Assembly (NCBI GenBank): GCA_025769875.1
Contig: JAGFNK010000149.1
Span: 1 to 64,000 of the forward strand
Direction: 5' to 3'
From: Russula earlei
Lineage: Eukaryota; Basidiomycota; Agaricomycetes; Russulales; Russulaceae
DNA: 64,000 bases
The stretch's first letter is position 1; each line of letters starts with the position of its first letter. The notes below the pieces were generated by a model. The model worked only from the letters and a program-made list of their open reading frames with translations. It did no database searches and was not told where the DNA came from. Position numbers and translations under genes: made by a program. Shown one piece after another: positions 57,430 through 64,000 of this stretch.

Positions 57430-57942
57430 AGAGCTTTTAGTGTCCACATGTTCACTGCTTAGTACATGTGCAAAGTTTAGGGCCAGTCATCTGAGGACTT
57501 GTGGCTTTGTCTGTGGAATAGAGTTGTCCATAAGGCCCCTTATATAGTTCTATTAGGGTCCTTAGAGTCGATCCTAATACTTCTATTAAGGTCCTTAGTA
57601 TTGCCTTATAGTTTGTTCTAAGGTTATTAGAGTTAGTCTAATAACGTGTTATAGGGCCTGTAGTATCTTTGTTAGTGTATATTGTAGAGCACTTTGGGTC
57701 ATCCTAACGGGTCTTTAGGGAGCCTATAATACTGTCTTATATTGCTAGAAGGGTTGTCACTAAGTAGGGCTTGCTATATGTTGATTGTGCCTAGAATCAA
57801 TCACACAACAATGCATGTGTGATATTGTGGACACCTCTACTCACTCCTTTTGTCCATGTGAGCAGGTGGCATCATAGAGGCTGGGTTTCCTCTAATAAGG
57901 AAGGGTCCTTCTAGGGCCCTCTCTGGGAAATGGTTCATGACA
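57430..57942 (-). repeat. LTR G2, 5' portion
   Basis: Minus-strand TGTCATGAACCATTTCCCAG from 57,942, matching the first half of G1 through ACATGTGGACA and AAAAGCTCT. The remaining half is at 42,589-43,011. Confidence 0.75.
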
Positions 57943-58276
57943 ATAACTCATATGATGTCATTTAGCTCCAATGACATCTTGGCTGACTGAGCGACTACAC
58001 ACTGACATCATCTGCTCACCAAGCACTCCACAGTGACATCATTATAGTGTCATTGCTCCACACTGATCAGTAATACACTCAGTCAGCCCTAAATCTGACA
58101 CAAGTGAGTTCATGCCTCTACAACCCTATTGGATAGTACCAAAGAGTCTAGAATAGTTCCTGTTCTTTGTAATTGACCATGTACATGGTATATAAGCCCC
58201 AATGTAGCATTGCAGTCATCAGACTGTCCATTTGTGATACTCTCCTTCCAAAGTACTCCTCAACAACCACTTTGTT
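57943..58276 (+). repeat. 3' LTR of gypsy1, right portion
   Basis: ATAACTCATATGATGTCATT onward follows the chromovirus LTR in plus orientation, including GTATATAAGCCCCAATG, and stops at the TA duplication of element A2. It continues the LTR piece ending at 42,588. The last roughly 200 bp of the LTR are missing. Confidence 0.75.
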
Positions 58277-58278
58277 TA

Positions 58279-61197
58279 TTGCCATTTTCAGTGCACTTGG
58301 CGGAGCTTGAATTCCACCCAAATCGGCGCAGAAACCCCCTCAAACATGCAGGATGAATATCTCCCTCAAAACAGCTTCAATTCATATGAGAATTATTGTC
58401 CCTGAATCGCCTGAATGAGGGCTAGGCAGCCCCATTGTTTTCATGAGATTTGAGTGAGAATTGGTGGAGCTGGACTCAAGCCACCTCCACATGTGTATTA
58501 GATGAATTACAACTCAAAATCATGGTCTATATCTATTATTTTTCCCTCATGTTGTACCCATGGGCTGTCTTGAGGCAGCCCCATAGTGTTTTTGACTCAA
58601 GTGTTGTGGTGTGCAACGTTGTTTCCAGTGCGATTGGAGTCGCGGCCAGCCACTCATTGCCCCTCTCGCCTCTTGATTCTGACCATCCTTCTTGTTTTTC
58701 ACAGACAGAGAGGAGTGGGTTGCAAAGAGGGGTCCTATTCTGAACTCTTTCTACTACAGAGTAGCTAGGGTGTTTTTATATACAGGAGAGAGGTACTAGA
58801 GATGAATGGCATGAAAGTGAATCAAGACTGGTTGAGACGGTCAAGGCGGTCATGAAAGGCTTGAGGCGCGAACGCGTCTAGTGTGCCGAGGCATGCATGG
58901 GCGCATGATCGGTGGCGAGGGCTGGGCGATGCAATCAAGGTCTTGATGTCGCACGCAAGATGGCTTGTGGTGTGCGGTCGGTGGACTGCCTGGAACGAGA
59001 GGGAGGTGGCAAGGGATGAAAGGGAGCTGAGGTGTCAGTCTCATGTCATGTCGTGTCGCGTTTTCGCATGTGATTTCGAGGCCAGCCATAATCTTCCTTA
59101 CACCTCCCGGGGGCTTGAAACTTTGACCATCCTCGGTCAAGTGTCTGAATGCGAGTGTTTTGAGCCTTTCATGTCTGAATTGAGGCGGCGGTCACGGCTG
59201 CTTGTGCTGCAGAAGACGTGAAGGCAGCGATCAGTGATGGCGATGACGGAAGAGGCGAGGGCGATGGGAAATGGAGGCGATGGAGACGAGGGTGGTGGTG
59301 ACGAGATGGCAGCTGCGTGGTGGTGGTGTTGTCTTGTGGCGGTGGCAGCGTGGTCATCTCCATTGCAGGTGGTGGCAGCAGGCATGGACGAGGAGTGAAG
59401 GCGTAGGCGGTGAGCGTGAGTTCGTAGATAGAGACATAGGTGGCGAGGACTTGAGAAAGAGGATGTGTGGGGCGGCTTGCACGGGGGTGGGATCTGTCGT
59501 CTTGCGGCGGCGGTGGCGGGGTCGTCTCCACTGCAGGTGTCGGCAGCAGATGTGGGCGAGAGCACGCAAACGGATGGGGAGGCGATGTGGGAGGCGGCGT
59601 GCGGTGTGCTGTTGGCATCGGCAACTGCTTCTCCTGCGGCGGCGGCTTCTGCTCCTGTTGTGGCGTGTTGTGGCTAAGTTTGTGGCCGAGGCCTTCTTGG
59701 TCTTCTGGGGTGGTGCTGGTGGCGAGGGGTTGCGACGGTGCGGCGGTGCTGGTGTCGCGCGAAACTACTAAAGCGGCGGCTGAGACTGAGAAGACTGAGG
59801 CTGAGACTGAGAAGACTGAGGCTGAGACTGAGAAGGTGGCGGCGGACTGAGCTGGTGCGACAGTGGAGGCGGACGGGGCAGAGGCGACGACTGAGGGCAA
59901 CGCAGGGGCAACGGCGGTGGTGGCTGACAAGGGCGCTGGCGGCGGTGGCTTGTGAGACGGTGGTGGAGATGGCGGCGTGTGGCGCTAAGACGTCGGTGGC
60001 TGAGGCTGAGGCGACAGTGGCGGCTGATGAGACTAAGGCGGCTGGCAAGGCTAAGAGCGCGGTGGCGGCGGTTCACTGATCTGAAGCTGGGGCGACGGAG
60101 ACAGCTGGCAAAACTAGGGGCGCGGTGGCGGCGGCTGAGACTGAGAAGGCCGAGGCTGAGGGCAGGGTGGAGACGGCGGCGGCTGGCAATGCTGGTGCTA
60201 TGACGGACTGGGCTGAACTGACGAGTATGGGTGAGGCTAAGATGGAGACTGATGCGAAGTCGGCGGCTGGCACTGACTGAGGCTACTGTGGCAATGGACG
60301 AGGCAACGGACGAGACTGAGGGCGATGAGATGACTGAGGGCGTGGGAGCGGATGAGACGAAGGCGGGGGTGGCAGACGAGGCTGCGAGGGCTGAAGTGGC
60401 GGGCAGTGCTAAAACGTCGGTGGGCGAGGTTGAGATGGTGGTTGTGCATGGAGCTGAGACAGTGCCATAGCAGGCGACACTGAGGGCGTGGGAGCTGGTT
60501 GGTCTAAGACGGGGACAGTGGCAATAGGCGATGTCATGGCTGAGGCTACGGCGGCGGGGACAGACAAGGTGGCGACGATGGTGAATGCGGGTGATGCTGG
60601 GACGGCGAGGGCAGGTGGAGCCGAGGCGATGATGGCTGGCGAGTCGAGGATGGCGGCGGTGAACAAGGTGACGGGAACGGCGGACAAGGTGGGAACCACA
60701 GGGACGATGGGCAAGGCAGGTGAGGCGGAGGCGATGGTGCACGCTGTAGGGACGGAGGCTGGAGCAGGCATGGGTGCAGGGTATGTGTATGGTCAGAATG
60801 GAGAGGTAAGAGGGGCAATGAGTGGCTGGCCGTCACTCCAATCACACTGAAAACAATGTTGCACACCACAACACTTGAGTCAAAAACACTATGGGGCTGC
60901 CTCAAGACAGCCCATGGGTACAACATGAGGGAAAAATAATAGATATAGACCATGATTTTGAGTTGTAATTCATCTAATACACATGTGGAGGTGGCTTGAG
61001 TCCAGCTCCACCAATTCTCACTCAAATCTCATGAAAACAATGGGGCTGCCTAGCCCTCATTCAGGCGATTCAGGGACAATAATTTTCATATGAATTGAAG
61101 CTGTTTTGAGGGAGATATTCATCCCGCATGTTTGAGGGGGTTTCTGCAGCCGATTTGGGTGGAATTCAAGCTCCGCCAAGTGCACTGAAAATGGCAA
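58279..61197. mobile_element. Long-TIR element A, copy 2 (A2)
   Basis: Ends TTGCCATTTTCAGTGCACTT and its inverse, flanked by TA (58,277-58,278 and 61,198-61,199). The TIRs are about 410 bp (58,279-58,690 and about 60,789-61,197). Compared with A1 it has an extra 570 bp near the left (58,788-59,356), which also resembles 3,290-3,745 inside element B. It lacks the gag-like block (about 5,900-6,440 of A1). The Ala-rich periodic interior is shared. No transposase was seen. Confidence 0.78.
59768..60771 (-). other. Ala-rich periodic interior of A2
   Basis: Counterpart of the Ala-rich tail frame of A1, but broken into short frames (for example 60,409-60,771, MPAPASVPTACTIASASPAL). Degenerate repeats of GCTGAGACTGAGAAG-type units keep several frames open on both strands, so coding potential cannot be judged from openness alone. 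Confidence 0.4.
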
Positions 61198-61203
61198 TAA
61201 ATG

Positions 61204-62395
61204 GGAGAGCAGTAATTCCACCAGAACTGCTGATCAAATGAAGGCTACTACAAGAAGTTCATGACACTCCAACCATAGGCCACCCAGGGCGAGATGAAAC
61301 TATAAAACAAATGTCACAGTTATATTGGTGGCTAGGAATGAATCAATGGGTCAAAGACTATGTAACTGGATGTCTAACTTATCAACAGAACAAGATCCAA
61401 ACTCACCCTCCCAAAGTACCACTATACCACATCCCCACCAGTCAGAATTCACTACCATTCCAACAAATTGCTATGGACCTCATCACCCAACTACCCAAAA
61501 GTAATGGGTACAACACCATCTTGACAATAGTCAATCATGGTGCATCTAGGGCAGCAGTGTTCCTCCCATGTGTTACTTCTATAACCGGACCACAGATAAC
61601 ACAGTTATACATGGACCACATCTACCAATGGTTCAGATTACCAGAGAAGGTAATATCTTTCCACAGTGTTTCACCCCAAGACAGATGGCTCATCCAAAAG
61701 GGCAAACCAATGGATTGAACAATACCTCCACCTCATCACCCATGACCAAACCAACTGGAGTTCCTGGCTGGCTATCACATCAGCTGTTTATAATAACCAA
61801 ACCAATAGCACCATTAAAATGTCACCTTCAGAAGCTCTACTCGGATACAAAATTCAACTCCACCCACAGTTTGGAGTGGCCACCAATAACAAATTTACTG
61901 AGACATGCATGGAAACCCTTTGAAACAAACATGCTCAAGCAATAGCAGCAATAAACCTTATAGCACAAAATCACCTGACACCAGCTGACATATATCACAA
62001 AGGGCAAGAAGTATGGTTGAAAGCTTTGAATCTATCACTACCATATCTGACACCCAAGCTGGCCCCTAAAAGACATGGACCATTCAGAATCCTTCAGAAA
62101 ATCTCCCCTGTGGCATATTGATTATCACTACCAGCAGCATGGCATATACACAATGTCTTCCATGCCTCACTATTAACGCCATATTGAACCACACAAACCT
62201 ACAGCATAACTCCAACAGCTCCACCCCCACCACTTCTCAAAGGAGAAGAACAACTAGAACCTGAACTTATCTTGAATCATCAACAAATTGGAAGGCAACA
62301 ACAACTTCAATACCTAGTAAAGTGGGCCAGATGCCCTATTAGCAATGCTATGTGGACAGAAGCAGAAAATTTACACTTAATGGCCACTACTACCG
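61204..62395 (+). pseudogene. Chromovirus integrase and chromodomain remnant (gypsy3)
   Basis: The frame begins GRAVIPPELLIK and runs through the HHCC finger (HDTPTIGHPGRDETIKQMSQ, then CLTYQQNK). The first part of the catalytic core follows (FQQIAMDLITQLPKSNGYNT, TIVNHGASRAAVFLP). After FRLPEKVIS the expected SDRGPRF block is missing. TVFHPKTDGSSKRANQWIEQ and later integrase sequence resume in another frame. The chromodomain-like LQYLVKWARCPISNAMWTE ends near 62,380. It is a different family from gypsy1 and gypsy2. RT and upstream parts are absent: the left edge coincides with element A2. Confidence 0.8.
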
Positions 62396-63290
62396 AAGTA
62401 CCACGTCTACCCATATGTATAAAAGCACCCACCTCACAGACTACAACAACATCCTCTAATGCCTCCGCTGTAACATGTCTACCATCAGCATCTCTACCCC
62501 CAAATCTCCTTCCTCTCCACTTGCCACCTGAGCAGGCCCCCTCTCACCCAGGACACTCAGGATGGTCCTGGATACATACCTGGACATATCCCCTCAACAG
62601 TTACGACTCTTCCTTGATGGACTCATCGAAACTGTACAAGCTCAAGATGTGGGACAACAAGCCACAGCAGCAGAAGCCCAATGTTGACACAAACACATTC
62701 TTGACCTTGAGCTACAGGTCATATGCCTCACCTGACAGCTACAAGAACATGACCAACCACCCAAGTACGCCCCTGAAGGCTTTAGGTCAAACAATGGCCA
62801 TGCCCCCAATCTTCTCATCCCAATCCCAGGAGGGAACAGAATGTGAGCAGTCACTTGCTTTGTATGCCAGGACCAAGACCAACCCACCTGGGCTCTGGGA
62901 GTGCTGGGAGACTGTCCTGATGAACCTCAATATGCAGCGTGACTCTTGGCTGCCCCAGTCAACAATGTCAACCAACCTCCCAAGAGCCTTCCCCAGTGGT
63001 TCATCCAACTTATTAACGCCCACTCCACAGAGCTGCCCCATGTCCTTGAAGCTGCAGACCATGACACTGACTGGGGGGTTGTCACCGACATCTTTTATTA
63101 CAATTCCCTCAACTCCCACCTCAACAACCTCTTGGTCAAACAAGATCTCCTTGAAGTGGAGGTCCAAGGAGCACATGATGACTTGCAACACTGCAGACAC
63201 TGACTCAAGAGAGCCAATGTTCCCATGTGACTTGCTCATCTTGAGCTTCACAAACCACCAATGCACACACCTGCAGCCATTTGCTTGAGC
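62396..63290 (+). pseudogene. C-terminal extension or downstream frame of gypsy3
   Basis: Pieces in shifting frames: MVLDTYLDISPQQLRLFLDG (about 62,562), CFVCQDQDQPTWALGVLGDC (about 62,855), then an 85-codon open stretch (62,946-63,203) with PPKSLPQWFIQLINAHSTEL and DTDWGVVTDIFYYNSLNSHL. It follows the chromodomain directly and precedes a candidate LTR, so it is probably part of the element. I do not recognise a domain. Confidence 0.45.
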
Positions 63291-63379
63291 TGGAGATTCT
63301 TTGGATGAGGACGTCCAACCTTTGCCAAGGGTGATGATACCAGAGCTCAATGTGTTGGATGAATCTGAGGGGGACAGTG

Positions 63380-63590
63380 TGCAAATGACAGCAAAACACC
63401 AGTGAAGCATAGAGCTGGCATGCAGACATGGCATCCAAAGTATTCCCAGTTCGTAGTATAAGAACTTGTCGCTCCAAATGCATGTAGACCCTAAGTCAAA
63501 TCTCCTGTCTCTTAGTCTTGTAGCCTCTCAATTACAGTCTCATTTCTGCTCACAAGCATTCAGAATGCTTACTCATACATCTATCACTAT
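63380..63590 (+). repeat. Possible 3' LTR of gypsy3
   Basis: A purine-rich GAGGGGGACAG precedes TGTGCAAATGACAGC at about 63,380, and the sequence to about 63,590 (ACATCTATCA) contains a TATA-like GTAGTATAAGAAC. No second copy is in the window, so this rests on position and ends only. Confidence 0.3.
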
Positions 63591-64000
63591 TTAAGTCTTT
63601 TGTTATTGTCACTACCTCAAGTGATGGTGACATCCAGCCTCCTAACTAACTTTACAAACTTTATTAACCTTTCAAACTTTTTTAACTTTACATGGCACCT
63701 TGATGACACTATTTTACTTAGCAAACTTTTGACTTTAGGAGTGACTGTTATAAAGCCAAAAAGCCAAAAAAGCTGAAAAAGAATGTGTGATCTTCCTGAT
63801 GCTGTCCCTCTAGCACAATAAACTTGAAGAGAAAAAAGAACATAGCATTAGTAGAAGAAACATAGTCAATGGTGCTCTATATAACACTGGCAACAGCTAT
63901 ATAGAGTTTGGTGGATGCTATGTAGGCATGAAACCTCAATGGTTGTAAAGTTGCTACAGACACTATGGTAGCTATATAGCACTACATAGCCTTTTCGTTT
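63591..64000. other. AT-rich end of the window, nothing recognised
   Basis: Short T-rich and A-rich stretches and a repeated TATATAG/CTATATAGC motif near 63,888-63,985. No gene or terminal repeat was seen. Confidence 0.4.

Noticed and set aside
42589..57942. The inverted-looking blocks at 42.6-43.0, 45.8-46.4, 56.0-56.3 and 57.4-57.9 kb as terminal inverted repeats of one large DNA transposon
   Set aside because: They resolve better as two copies of one LTR (G1 plus, G2 minus), each split by a later insertion, with target duplications that fit.
62787..63434. Minus-strand 215-codon frame
   Set aside because: The plus strand here continues the gypsy3 element in order after its chromodomain; the minus frame shows no family features.
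1..64000. CRISPR arrays, operons, rRNA or tRNA genes
   Set aside because: No regularly spaced repeats and no recognisable RNA genes were seen; the introns and transposon types are eukaryotic.

Overview
The window looks like an accessory, transposon-rich piece of an Agaricomycete (mushroom-forming basidiomycete) genome. The evidence is short GT-AG introns of about 48-65 nt in every host gene, a FunK1-type fungal protein kinase, a fungal Goodbye-type N-terminal domain, Rab-like GTPases, and LTR elements of the Copia and chromodomain-bearing Ty3/gypsy types. No bacterial operon, CRISPR array, tRNA or rRNA gene was recognised.

Layout. 1-2,723: the 5' end of a gypsy element on the minus strand that runs off the window (protease, zinc knuckle, gag, primer-binding site, LTR). 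2,943-6,865: two nested TA-flanked terminal-inverted-repeat elements; the inner one has arms of about 412 bp and carries a gag-like/Ala-rich reading frame. 6,882-7,488: a solo LTR. 7,761-20,720: the host-gene island, all on the minus strand: a RhoGEF (DH-PH), a Rab-like GTPase, an unrecognised multi-exon gene, a second Rab-like GTPase with the same intron positions, and a Goodbye-domain fragment. 21,000-32,400: segmental duplications. An unrecognised five-exon gene exists in two direct copies, and the 3' half of a decayed FunK1 kinase with its downstream flank exists in two inverted copies.

33,328-38,127 is a complete, very young Copia element: LTRs with one mismatch seen, a 5-bp target duplication, a half-tRNA-iMet primer site, and one nonsense codon in an otherwise open gag-pol frame. 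38,879-58,276 is a nest of elements that can be peeled apart by target-site duplications. A chromovirus (gypsy1) has its 3' LTR broken by a solo LTR and by a second LTR (G2). G2 is broken by a Helitron-like unit (X), X by a solo LTR (G1), and G1 by a full-length 9.6-kb chromovirus (gypsy2). 58,279-61,197 is a second copy of the long-TIR element. 61,204-63,590 is a decayed third chromovirus (gypsy3) with its tail and a possible LTR.

How it fits together. The host genes suggest signalling roles (Rho exchange factor, small GTPases, a kinase, a STAND-type N-terminal module) but no common pathway is shown by the sequence. Two mutational signatures recur. Arg CGA codons have become TGA in the FunK1 kinase and in several retroelements, as expected from deamination of methylated CpG. 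Single extra bases break the frame in three host loci (and in one gag), which may be real decay or uncorrected assembly errors.
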